Shown: positions 36,539 through 44,744 of the stretch, piece by piece
Layout of the letters: each line of letters starts with the position of its first letter
Position numbering within the stretch: the first letter of the stretch is position 1
DNA from: Domibacillus sp. DTU_2020_1001157_1_SI_ALB_TIR_016
GTDB lineage: Bacteria > Bacillota > Bacilli > Bacillales > Domibacillaceae
Assembly (NCBI RefSeq): GCF_032341995.1
Contig: NZ_CP135439.1
Coordinates: forward strand, 1,364,001 to 1,428,000
Reading direction: 5' to 3'
Length of the DNA stretch: 64,000 nt
The notes under the pieces: model-generated
What the model saw: only the letters and a program-made list of their open reading frames with translations
Told to the model about the DNA's origin: nothing
Database searches by the model: none
Position numbers and translations under genes: made by a program

Positions 36539-37588
36539 TTGGAATGTCTTGAAGCGGTGATGCTTTGTATGCTGAAAGAAGTAGAGGGGGAGCGAACAGC
36601 TTCGTCTGTTTTTCATTTGTTAAAAGGAAAAAAGTCGGCCCAGACTATTCAGGATGCCCATTTGTTTAAACTGGACAAATGGTTTCAAACCACACCGTTT
36701 CTTACCATGGAGCTGTTTGACCGGATGGTAGAAGGGCTCCAGGCATCCGGCAGTCTCCAGGGTGAGCGGCAGCGCCTGTTTGTCACAGCGGAAGGAACGA
36801 ATAAAATGAGAGCCGCTTTTGAAAAGACGGGTGAATTTCCTCAGCTGTCAGGCTGGAAGCTGGCAGGCACTGCTCCTGTGTTTTTCAGCCGCCTCCAGCT
36901 GGCAGTTCAAGTTGTCTCACACCTTGCTTATAAAGATCGGACATATTATCCCATTACGCGCGACGAAGGCGTACAGCAATGGGTCAAACAATTTGTAAAA
37001 GAAAGCGGCTTTGAAAAAGGACGGCTTGCCGCCGAGCTTCACCGGGAAATCCGTTTTGTGCTGGAAGAACAGCCGGAACACCCGGACTGTCTGCTGCTGC
37101 GGTTTTCCGGATATACGCAAACAGGCAAAACGGTGCAGCAGACAGCGGACATCCTCGAAATGGAACCGACAGAATACTGGTTTCGCTTTTTACACAGCCT
37201 GCACGCTGTTGTACAGACTGTCATGGAAAAAGGCAGCCAGCTTCCTCTTTTAAAGCATCTTTTAAGCGATATCACGGTATCCATCCCTTTAACTGAATCT
37301 GCACGGAAAACAGCCGCTTATTTACATAAAGGAAAGACCATTGAAGAAGTGGCGGCTGCAAGAAGATTGAAAAAAGCGACCATCGAAGACCATGTAGTAG
37401 AACTGGCTTTAAACGATCCTCACTTTTCCATTCGTCCATTTATTGATGAGCAAAAAGAAGCGGAAGTATTAAAAGCAGGCGGGTCAAGCGGCGTGCGCCA
37501 GCTCAAGCCGCTTAAAGATCAATTGCCAAATCATTCGTATTTTGAAATCAGGCTTGTTTTAGCGAAGGAAAGCGGGGGAACAATATGA
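36539..37588 (+). CDS. ypbB: YpbB family helix-turn-helix protein
   Basis: 349 residues from a TTG 5 bases after GGTGGGGGG. GERTASSVFHLLKGKKSAQTIQDAHLF is the family's characteristic start (here given in part: KSAQTIQDAHLF), and the C-terminal helicase-associated HTH is in KGKTIEEVAAARRLKKATIEDH. It is coupled to recQ by a 4-base overlap, so it probably assists the helicase; function is not established. Confidence 0.8.
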   Translation: MECLEAVMLCMLKEVEGERTASSVFHLLKGKKSAQTIQDAHLFKLDKWFQTTPFLTMELFDRMVEGLQASGSLQGERQRLFVTAEGTNKMRAAFEKTGEFPQLSGWKLAGTAPVFFSRLQLAVQVVSHLAYKDRTYYPITRDEGVQQWVKQFVKESGFEKGRLAAELHREIRFVLEEQPEHPDCLLLRFSGYTQTGKTVQQTADILEMEPTEYWFRFLHSLHAVVQTVMEKGSQLPLLKHLLSDITVSIPLTESARKTAAYLHKGKTIEEVAAARRLKKATIEDHVVELALNDPHFSIRPFIDEQKEAEVLKAGGSSGVRQLKPLKDQLPNHSYFEIRLVLAKESGGTI

Positions 37589-39027
37589 CCATTGATGAAC
37601 ATCTGCGCCAGACATTTGGTTTTTCTTCCTTCCGTCCCGGGCAGCGGGAAACAATTGAATCGCTGTTGAGCGGGCGTCACACCCTGAGCATGCTGCCTAC
37701 CGGAACAGGCAAGTCGCTTTGTTATCAGCTTCCCGGGTATATGTTAAATGGTTCAGTTGTGATTGTTTCACCGCTTCTTTCCCTTATGCAGGATCAAGTG
37801 GAGCAATTAAAAGTAAGAGGAGAAAAGCGGGTGATTGCGCTGAATTCGTTTCTTCAGTATAAAGAAAAAAATGCGGCGCTCCTGCGGCTTGACCGTTACA
37901 AGTTTATTTTTTTATCACCGGAAATGCTGCAAATGCCGAATGTGATGCAGGCACTGCGTGCTCTTTCGATCGCTTTGTTTGTGATTGATGAAGCGCATTG
38001 TATTTCACAATGGGGATACGATTTTCGCCCGGATTATAGTTTGCTCGGCAAGGCCCGCGCAGCGCTTGGCAGCCCGCTTACTCTTGCACTGACAGCAACG
38101 GCTGACGAACGAGTCCGGGCGGATATTTGTGAAAAGCTTTGGCTCGATGAGGTGGCAGAATGGGTATTTTCTGTGAACCGGCCGAATATCGCACTTGAAA
38201 TTGAAACGCTGGGAGAGCCGCTGCAAAAAAGAACCCGGCTGTTAGAATGGCTGCATTTTTTGAAAACACCAGGCATCATTTATTTCTCGGGAAGAAGAGC
38301 TGCAGAAGAAGCGGCTTCCTACTTGAAACAGCATGGTATAAAACGGTCCGCTTTTTACCACGGCGGAATGGATGCAGGCGACCGCTTATTGATTCAGCAT
38401 CAATTTTTAAACGGCGATGTAGATGTGGTATGTGCAACAAGCGCATTTGGAATGGGAATCAATAAAGATAATGTCCGTTTTGTTATTCACTATCACATGC
38501 CGTCACAAATAGAAGCTTATTTACAGGAGATTGGCCGGGCAGGACGGGACGGGGCTCCGGCGATTGCGGTTCTTTTGTATGTGCCCGGAGATGAGAAGCT
38601 GCACGAATTTATCGCAGAATCTGAATTCCCTGATGAAGGGCAGATCCGCCAGGTAACAGAATACGGCTTTCATCCGCGAGATGTACAGCCGCCGCTTTCG
38701 GAAACGCAGGAACGCTTTTTGATCCACTATGCAAAAGCTGCCGATGAACGCGGCGCACCAAGAGGAGCATGGATCAGTAGAGCACGAATGACACTTCTTG
38801 ACAAAAAAGCGGCTAAGCGGAATGAGATCAAGCAGTGGATTGAGTCAACAGAGTGCCGCCGTGCCTCTTACATGCGTATGTTTGATGAACAACCGATTGA
38901 GCAGCCGCAGTGCTGTGACCGCTGCGGGCTTGATCATACGCCGTACAAAACGAGCGGCGGGAGCGAAGCATCCGAGGAGCAGCTGGACTGGCGGGAACGG
39001 CTAAATAGTTTGTTGCCAGGATTTTAA
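37585..39027 (+). CDS. recQ: ATP-dependent DNA helicase RecQ
   Basis: 480 residues. Helicase motifs: I MLPTGTGKSLCYQLP, II DEAHCISQWG, III TATADERVR, V GINKDNVRFVIH and VI QEIGRAGRDG. The zinc site is in ECRRASYMRMF...CCDRCG. No HRDC domain follows. Unwinds DNA in recombination and repair. Confidence 0.95.
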   Translation: MTIDEHLRQTFGFSSFRPGQRETIESLLSGRHTLSMLPTGTGKSLCYQLPGYMLNGSVVIVSPLLSLMQDQVEQLKVRGEKRVIALNSFLQYKEKNAALLRLDRYKFIFLSPEMLQMPNVMQALRALSIALFVIDEAHCISQWGYDFRPDYSLLGKARAALGSPLTLALTATADERVRADICEKLWLDEVAEWVFSVNRPNIALEIETLGEPLQKRTRLLEWLHFLKTPGIIYFSGRRAAEEAASYLKQHGIKRSAFYHGGMDAGDRLLIQHQFLNGDVDVVCATSAFGMGINKDNVRFVIHYHMPSQIEAYLQEIGRAGRDGAPAIAVLLYVPGDEKLHEFIAESEFPDEGQIRQVTEYGFHPRDVQPPLSETQERFLIHYAKAADERGAPRGAWISRARMTLLDKKAAKRNEIKQWIESTECRRASYMRMFDEQPIEQPQCCDRCGLDHTPYKTSGGSEASEEQLDWRERLNSLLPGF

Positions 39028-39104
39028 CCTATTACGTTATTGGAGCTGGTCGGGTATAATAGAAATAATTTCTTTTACGATGACCAATGGGAGGAACGAT
39101 AATC

Positions 39105-39383
39105 ATGAAGGACCCTTATCGTGAAATAGCAGAGCAGCATAAGCAGCCGCTTGAAAAAGTAAAAGAGCCTGTGTTGGCAGAAGGTGAAACACTGCAGCGC
39201 CCTGTAAAAGAAAAAGCTGAAAAAAGAAACCATTTTCCACTCATTACAGCGCTGCTCGTATTTTTTATTGCATCTCCTTTTTTAGCGGTGTATGCTTTCA
39301 AAGAAGAAAAGCCGGCAGTGAACCAAATCGTACACGAACAGCCGGAGGATGCGCATCAGGAAACGGCTCAAAACGAGCAGTAA
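39105..39383 (+). CDS. Small single-pass membrane protein, YpbE-like position
   Basis: 92 residues from ATG 39105 after GGGAGGAACG. A charged N-terminal half, one membrane helix at about 45-66 and an acidic Gln/Glu-rich tail. In B. subtilis LysM protein YpbE lies in this place with a similar charged region and helix, but no LysM domain is present here. TATAAT at 39055-39060 suggests its own promoter. Function unknown. Confidence 0.6.
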   Translation: MKDPYREIAEQHKQPLEKVKEPVLAEGETLQRPVKEKAEKRNHFPLITALLVFFIASPFLAVYAFKEEKPAVNQIVHEQPEDAHQETAQNEQ

Positions 39384-39409
39384 CCAACAGAAGAGGACTG
39401 AAAAATGTT

Positions 39410-40177
39410 ATGTGGAAACAATTAATGACAGGTGCCGTACTTCCAATAGCGGCAGCTGGTTTATATATGTGGAAGGAAGCATTCCGAAACGAGGTAAAAG
39501 AAACGGTTGTAACTGATGATCGATTTCCGGAAAAAGCGCCGCTCGCGCTTTTTTTTATTTCCGATATTCACCGCCGCCTCGTTCATCCTTCTATTATCTC
39601 AGCCGTTAAAGGCCGCGCGGATGCTGTCATTATTGGCGGCGATTTATGCGAAGGCGGTGTAAAAAGAGAGCGTATCCGTGAGAATATCAAGCGCCTGTCT
39701 TCCATTGCACCGGTTTATTTTGTGCCGGGCAATAATGATTACGAAGCAGGTATAGAGCAATTAACGGCTATGCTTGCCCGGTGGCAGGTAACAGTATTAA
39801 AAAACAGCTGGGCGGTACTGGCGGATGATGTATACCTGCTTGGAACGGACGATTTAAGCGAAGGAAAAAGTGACAAAGCGGCTCTTTTTCACAATGTTCC
39901 AGTCAGCGCATTTAAAATTATTGCGAGCCATAATCCCGCTTTTGTCCGAATCATTGAGCCAGAGGACCAGGTAGCAGTTTTGCTTAGTGGCCACACCCAT
40001 GGCGGCCAGATTCGTTTAGGCCCGTGGGGGATGTATGAGAAAGGCCGCTGGAAAAACGCGGGTGGTATTCATATGCTTGTATCAAACGGATATGGAACAA
40101 CCGGACTTCCGCTTCGGCTGGGCGCCAGGGCAGAAACACACCTTATTACGATTTGCCGGCCAGGGCAGACGACTTAA
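39410..40177 (+). CDS. ypbG: Metallophosphoesterase, YpbG-like
   Basis: 255 residues. N-terminal hydrophobic anchor, then calcineurin-like motifs: ISDIHRR (in place of the usual DxH), GGDLCEGG, GNNDYE, and SGHTHGGQI. A membrane-bound phosphoesterase with unknown substrate. The start at ATG 39410 has a distant GAGG; the ATG five bases earlier is out of frame and closes. Confidence 0.82.
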   Translation: MWKQLMTGAVLPIAAAGLYMWKEAFRNEVKETVVTDDRFPEKAPLALFFISDIHRRLVHPSIISAVKGRADAVIIGGDLCEGGVKRERIRENIKRLSSIAPVYFVPGNNDYEAGIEQLTAMLARWQVTVLKNSWAVLADDVYLLGTDDLSEGKSDKAALFHNVPVSAFKIIASHNPAFVRIIEPEDQVAVLLSGHTHGGQIRLGPWGMYEKGRWKNAGGIHMLVSNGYGTTGLPLRLGARAETHLITICRPGQTT

Positions 40178-40179
40178 AT

Positions 40180-40208
40180 TTTACGGGTCCCAGGCCGACT
40201 CGTATAAT
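40180..40208 (+). promoter_or_regulatory. Promoter of the CarH-like regulator
   Basis: TTTACG (40180-40185), 17 bases, TATAAT (40203-40208). A TGTACA palindrome (40212-40217) lies at the predicted start and could be an autoregulatory half-site. Confidence 0.5.
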
Positions 40209-40243
40209 AAATGTACAACCTATCCGTGAAAGGGAAGAGCTTT

Positions 40244-41128
40244 ATGACTGAAGGGAAATACAATATAAAAGCGGTATCGACGTTAACCGGGATTCAGCCT
40301 GGTACTCTCCGCGCATGGGAACGGCGTTATGCCATTTTGGAACCAGTCCGAAATGAAGCAGGTCACCGGCTTTATACGGAAGAACATATTCGAAAGCTGA
40401 AGTGGCTTTCGGAAAAAGTACAGCAGGGCTTTACAATCAGCCAGGCCGCCGCTCTTCTCGATCAGCATGAAGATACTCATACGAGTCTTCAGCATGTTGA
40501 AGCAAGCCAGCATGAAGCGCTGTCTGAAGAGCTGCTTCAAGCGCTGCTTCGGTTCGATGAAGTTAAAGCACAGGAGCTAATCAACAAGGCTTTTGCACTT
40601 TATACAATAGATAACGTAACCATTAATATTTTAGCTCCATTGCTCGTCCGAATTGGAACGCTTTGGGAGGAAGGCAAGATTACGACTGCTCATGAACACT
40701 TTGCCACCTCTATTTTGCGTGCGCGTATCGGAATGGTCATGCATTCGTTTCCTCACAACGGAGTTCTGCCGAAAGTAGTGGCGGTCTGCGGGCCGGATGA
40801 GTGGCATGAGGTCGGCCTGCTCATTTTCACCCTGTTTGTCAGACGTCTTGGCTACGAAGTGGTTTATCTGGGGGCAAGCCTGAAAGAAGGCGATATCTTT
40901 ACAGTGCTCCAAACAGTAAAGCCAAGATTCGTTTTTCTTTCTTGTACACTCCGCCAGAATTTGGAGCCGACTTTGCAGCTTGCAGAGGATATCAAAGAAA
41001 CGTACCCTGATATGCATATTGGTGTTGGGGGTACAGCGACGGCAGGTCCTATTCCCGAGCATGCCGGCCAGTATATCGTCGGCACCACTCAAAGCGAATG
41101 GAGCGAGTGGATGAACAGCCGTCTATAA
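40244..41128 (+). CDS. MerR-type regulator with B12-binding domain, CarH-like
   Basis: 294 residues from ATG 40244. Residues 6-72 are a MerR helix-turn-helix (TLRAWERRY, HRLYTEEHIRKL). Residues 90-170 are a four-helix B12 'cap' with W141, E151 and H152 in LWEEGKITTAHEH, and 175-290 a cobalamin-binding Rossmann domain with PDEWHEVG (lower ligand H188). This matches light-sensing CarH, where the Trp, Glu and His contact adenosylcobalamin. The residue after the Trp, a His in Thermus CarH that ligates cobalt in the light state, is Glu142 here. Targets unknown; the gene has its own promoter and terminator. Confidence 0.85.
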   Translation: MTEGKYNIKAVSTLTGIQPGTLRAWERRYAILEPVRNEAGHRLYTEEHIRKLKWLSEKVQQGFTISQAAALLDQHEDTHTSLQHVEASQHEALSEELLQALLRFDEVKAQELINKAFALYTIDNVTINILAPLLVRIGTLWEEGKITTAHEHFATSILRARIGMVMHSFPHNGVLPKVVAVCGPDEWHEVGLLIFTLFVRRLGYEVVYLGASLKEGDIFTVLQTVKPRFVFLSCTLRQNLEPTLQLAEDIKETYPDMHIGVGGTATAGPIPEHAGQYIVGTTQSEWSEWMNSRL

Positions 41129-41160
41129 GCGGCTTAATTGAAATAAGCTGGCTTTTTTTC
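41126..41160 (+). terminator. Terminator after the CarH-like gene
   Basis: AAGC-G-GCTTA pairs with TAAGC-T-GGCTT around a 7-base loop, followed by T7. Confidence 0.65.
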
Positions 41161-41166
41161 TACAAT
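41138..41166 (+). promoter_or_regulatory. SigA promoter of ypdA
   Basis: TTGAAA (41138-41143), 17 bases, TACAAT (41161-41166), lying within the preceding terminator. Confidence 0.6.
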
Positions 41167-41200
41167 AGGATAGCAGAGAAAAAGAACGGGAGCGGATGAA

Positions 41201-42178
41201 ATGAAAACCGAAGAATGCATTATTGTGGGCGGCGGGCCATGCGGGCTTGCAGCTGCGATAGCACTAAAGGAAACAGGCAAAAATCCGCTTGTAATTGAAA
41301 AAGGAAATGTTGTGAATGCTATTTATGGCTATCCAACCCATCAGACGTTTTTCAGTTCAAGTGAGAAGCTTGCGATTGGTGATGTGCCTTTTATTATTGA
41401 AGAGCGGAAGCCTCATCGAAACCAGGCGCTTGTTTATTACCGGGAAGTTGTGAAACGGAAAGAGCTGCGGATCAACCGGTTCGAACAGGTTGAGCGTGTG
41501 GACAAACAAGAAAGCGGGCTTTTCCATGTATATACGTCTAAAGGATCATATGAAACACCTTATGTGGTGATTGCAACAGGATATTACGATCATCCTAATT
41601 ATATGAATATCCCCGGAGAAGAAATGGACCACGTTTTTCATTACTTTAAAGAAGCCCACCCTTTCTTCGATACAGATACAGTCGTTATCGGCGGAAAAAA
41701 TTCATCGGTAGACGCAGCACTTGAACTTCATAAAGCGGGAGCCAGAGTAACGGTTCTTTACCGGGGAAGCACGTATTCTCCAAGCATAAAGCCTTGGATT
41801 TTACCGGAATTTGAAGCACTCGTTCGAAATGGTGAGATTGGGATGGTTTTTGACGCGAACGTGAAAAAAATTGACCGGGAAACGCTAACGTATGAAGTGC
41901 GTGGTGACGAGCATACCATTAAAAGTGATTTTGTGTTTGCCATGACTGGCTATCATCCAGACCATGCTTTTTTAAAAAAAATGGGCGTTGAAATTGATGA
42001 CATTACAGGCCGGCCTATTTATAATGAGGCAACCAAAGAAACAAATGTTGAAAATATCTTTATTGCGGGTGTGATTGCTGCCGGCAATAATGCGAATGAA
42101 ATTTTTATTGAAAACGGCCGTTTTCACGGTGGTGAAATCGCGGCTGCCATTCGGAAAAAAGAAGAAGACGGGGCGTAA
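41201..42178 (+). CDS. ypdA: Bacillithiol disulfide reductase YpdA
   Basis: 325 residues, FAD/NAD(P)H two-dinucleotide-fold reductase. FAD site CIIVGGGPCGLAAAIAL, NADPH site VVIGGKNSSVDAALEL. It lacks the CxxC pair of thioredoxin reductase; GGGPCG carries the Cys used by YpdA/Bdr to reduce oxidised bacillithiol. ATG after GGGAGCGG. Confidence 0.9.
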   Translation: MKTEECIIVGGGPCGLAAAIALKETGKNPLVIEKGNVVNAIYGYPTHQTFFSSSEKLAIGDVPFIIEERKPHRNQALVYYREVVKRKELRINRFEQVERVDKQESGLFHVYTSKGSYETPYVVIATGYYDHPNYMNIPGEEMDHVFHYFKEAHPFFDTDTVVIGGKNSSVDAALELHKAGARVTVLYRGSTYSPSIKPWILPEFEALVRNGEIGMVFDANVKKIDRETLTYEVRGDEHTIKSDFVFAMTGYHPDHAFLKKMGVEIDDITGRPIYNEATKETNVENIFIAGVIAAGNNANEIFIENGRFHGGEIAAAIRKKEEDGA

Positions 42179-42194
42179 CGCTCCGTCTTTTTTA
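42166..42194 (+). terminator. Terminator between ypdA and ansA
   Basis: AAGACGGGGCG/CGCTCCGTCTT with a 3-base loop and T6; it covers the ypdA stop and reaches the ansA end. Confidence 0.8.
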
Positions 42195-43145
42195 CAGAAA
42201 TACGTGCTGCAGCTGCTCGCTATATCCTGCTGATAGAGCGGCAATCAGCTTTAATCGGGCTTTAGGGCCATTTAAGCCGCCGGCAAAAAAAGCACCCGCT
42301 TCTTTGAGGGCAGCTCCTCCGCCTTCATAGGAATAAACAGGCTGGACCATTCCACTTTCACATCTTGAAGTAATGACGACTGGAAACCCAGATCGAATCA
42401 GTGGAAGAAGTGCTTTAGCAGCTTCAGGCGGCACATTCCCCTGTCCCATCGCTTCGATGACGACTCCATCACAACGGGCAGCCAGCTGCTCAATCAAAAA
42501 AGCATCCATTCCAGCATATGCTTTTAAAATGGGTACGCGGTAATGCAGCTCTTTTACCGCGTATGTTTTTCTTTTGAGCGGTGCAAAGAAAAAGTAGGGT
42601 CCGCTTTTTAAAACCGTACCAATGGGCCCGCTGCTAGGGCTTTGAAAGGAATCAAGGCTGCCTGAATTGGTTTTTGTCACAAATTCAGCACTGTGAATAC
42701 TGTCATTCATCACGACCAGCACTCCTTTATCGCGCGCATCGCAGCTGGCCGCTGTTTTAACAGCAGCTATTAAATTGGGGATGCCGTCTGCACCTGCCTC
42801 ATTGCTTGAGCGCATCGCACCTGTCAGCACAACAGGAATAACCGTATTCAGCGTTAAGTGGAGAAAAAACGCGGTTTCTTCCATCGTGTCAGTGCCATGT
42901 GTGATCACGACGCCATCTGCATCGGATGCCTCGATTTCCTGTTTCAGCACGAGCATCTTCTCTACATTCATGTGGGGAGAAGGGAGCTGGAATGGCTCTT
43001 TTACCGTATAACGTGCTTCAACCCCGGGGATATGGACCACTTCGGCAATAGGGTTGGCACCATCTGGAGCTACGCTTCCGGCTGCATTTTCTTTCATGGA
43101 AATCGTTCCGCCGGTATGTAGCAGTAAAATGTGTTTTTTCGACAT
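42192..43145 (-). CDS. ansA: L-asparaginase
   Basis: 317 residues. Active-site signatures LLLHTGGTISM (first Thr) and VITHGTDTMEETAFFL (second Thr and Asp). Hydrolyses asparagine to aspartate and ammonia. No signal peptide, so cytoplasmic. GGAG precedes the ATG by 8 bases. It diverges from prsW. Confidence 0.9.
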   Translation of the reverse strand: MSKKHILLLHTGGTISMKENAAGSVAPDGANPIAEVVHIPGVEARYTVKEPFQLPSPHMNVEKMLVLKQEIEASDADGVVITHGTDTMEETAFFLHLTLNTVIPVVLTGAMRSSNEAGADGIPNLIAAVKTAASCDARDKGVLVVMNDSIHSAEFVTKTNSGSLDSFQSPSSGPIGTVLKSGPYFFFAPLKRKTYAVKELHYRVPILKAYAGMDAFLIEQLAARCDGVVIEAMGQGNVPPEAAKALLPLIRSGFPVVITSRCESGMVQPVYSYEGGGAALKEAGAFFAGGLNGPKARLKLIAALSAGYSEQLQHVFL

Positions 43146-43220
43146 GTTTTATGCTCCTTGTTTTCAATCTTTATGTCTCATGATACGATGGAAAAAACAG
43201 AAAGAAAAGAGGGAACATGG

Positions 43221-43889
43221 ATGATCCCGATTCTTTCAGCAGGGATTGCACCTGGTCTTGCACTTTTAGTCTTTTTTTATTTGCGTGATCGCTATGAAAC
43301 AGAACCGATCTCAACGGTTGCCAAAGCGTTTTTATACGGTATTGTGGTAACATTTCCGGTTATGTTTTTTCAATATGTGCTGATGGAGGAAAAAGTCGTC
43401 GATGAAGGCTTTATTCAGGCGTTCTGCGCGATTGCTATCCCGGAAGAGTTTATGAAATGGTTTATTTTGTATTTTCTTATTTATTCGCATACACATTTTG
43501 ATGAGCCTTATGATGGAATTGTGTATGCAACGAGTGTTTCGCTTGGATTTGCTACGGCAGAAAATGTCCTGTATTTAATCGCGCATGGAGTAGAATATGC
43601 TTTTGTAAGAGCGCTCCTGCCTGTGTCAAGCCATGCGCTGTTTGGCGCGATTATGGGGTATTATATCAGCCGTGCCAAATTCGGAGACCGGCGTTTAGAA
43701 AAGAAAATGCTGGCTCTGGCTTTTTTTGTGCCGTTTCTGCTTCACGGGTTATTTGACTACATTCTGGTTATCGAAAGCACTTGGATTTATTATATGATTC
43801 CGTTTATGCTGTTTTTGTGGTGGTTTGCCATGCAAAAAGTAAAAAAAGCACACATTCTGACAGATGCATACCATAAGCTGAAATTGTAA
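43221..43889 (+). CDS. prsW: Membrane protease PrsW
   Basis: 222 residues, about eight hydrophobic segments. The catalytic glutamates are in IPEEFMKWFILY, with HTHFDEPYDGIVYA, SLGFATAENVLYL and HALFGAIMGYY completing the glutamic-type site. In B. subtilis it performs site-1 cleavage of anti-sigma RsiW. ATG 43221 after GAGGGA; the 30-codon upstream extension is rejected because homologues start MxxILSAGIAPG. Confidence 0.92.
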   Translation: MIPILSAGIAPGLALLVFFYLRDRYETEPISTVAKAFLYGIVVTFPVMFFQYVLMEEKVVDEGFIQAFCAIAIPEEFMKWFILYFLIYSHTHFDEPYDGIVYATSVSLGFATAENVLYLIAHGVEYAFVRALLPVSSHALFGAIMGYYISRAKFGDRRLEKKMLALAFFVPFLLHGLFDYILVIESTWIYYMIPFMLFLWWFAMQKVKKAHILTDAYHKLKL

Positions 43890-43890
43890 A

Positions 43891-43920
43891 AGAGGCTGCT
43901 CAACCGAGCGCCTCTTTTTT
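43891..43920 (+). terminator. Terminator of prsW
   Basis: AGAGGC-T-GCTC/GAGC-GCCTCT with a 4-base loop and T6. Confidence 0.85.
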
Positions 43921-43921
43921 C

Positions 43922-43951
43922 GTATAAAAAAAGGAGGAGGATGACAAACTA
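43922..43951 (+). promoter_or_regulatory. Possible sigma-G promoter of sleB-ypeB
   Basis: GTATA (43922-43926), 18 bases, CAAACTA (43945-43951) resembles the sigma-G pattern. sleB is sigma-G dependent in B. subtilis. Confidence 0.4.
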
Positions 43952-43982
43952 CTTGTATATTTCGATAGGATGGTGAACGAAA

Positions 43983-44732
43983 TTGACAAAGTGGAAAAAG
44001 CAGATTGCAGTTTTTCTAACGCTTGTACTGCTGCTTGCATCTGGGCAAGCGGGGGCGTTTTCAGGACAGGTGATTCAGCGCGGAGCTGAAGGGGACGATG
44101 TCATCGAATTGCAATCAAGGCTTCAATATACCGGTTATTACCGTGATCAAATTGACGGGGTATTTGGCTGGTCAACGTACTGGGCATTAAGAAACTTTCA
44201 GGAATCATTTGGCCTCCCGGTAGACGGGCTGGCAGGCACAGCTACAAAACGAAAACTTGAACAGGTGTCTAAATACGATGAACAGCATGTAAAAAGCCAA
44301 ATGCGTAAAGGAAAAGCATTTACGTATTACGGTGGAGCCGAAACGTCGGCCCAATCAGTGAATACACCGACTGGATTTTCACAAAATGATATTCAGCTGA
44401 TGGCGAATGCCGTTTACGGCGAAGCACGGGGAGAGCCTTATGAGGGCCAGGTAGCCGTTGCAGCGGTTATATTGAACCGGATTGGCAGTGAATCATTTCC
44501 GAATACCGCTTCTGGTGTTATTTTCGAGCCGGGTGCTTTTACGGCTGTAGCAGACGGGCAAATTTGGCTGACACCAAACCCGAGAGCGAAGGAAGCCGTA
44601 TTGGACGCTATTAACGGATGGGATCCGACGGGCGAAGCACTTTATTATTTTAATCCAGACACCGCTACAAGTGACTGGATTTGGTCACGGCCGCAAATTA
44701 AGAAAATCGGGCAGCACATTTTTTGCGAATAG
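43983..44732 (+). CDS. sleB: Spore cortex-lytic enzyme SleB
   Basis: 249 residues. Signal peptide (about 1-27, ending GQAGA), peptidoglycan-binding domain (about 33-90, GDDVIELQSRLQYTGYY), a short linker and the Hydrolase_2 lytic transglycosylase domain with NAVYGEARGEPYEGQVAVAAV-type sequence (AVYGEARGEPYEGQ). It degrades cortex at germination. TTG start after GGATGGTG. It is shorter than B. subtilis SleB (305), mainly in the linker. Confidence 0.92.
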   Translation: MTKWKKQIAVFLTLVLLLASGQAGAFSGQVIQRGAEGDDVIELQSRLQYTGYYRDQIDGVFGWSTYWALRNFQESFGLPVDGLAGTATKRKLEQVSKYDEQHVKSQMRKGKAFTYYGGAETSAQSVNTPTGFSQNDIQLMANAVYGEARGEPYEGQVAVAAVILNRIGSESFPNTASGVIFEPGAFTAVADGQIWLTPNPRAKEAVLDAINGWDPTGEALYYFNPDTATSDWIWSRPQIKKIGQHIFCE

Positions 44733-44744
44733 GAGGCGATCAAC

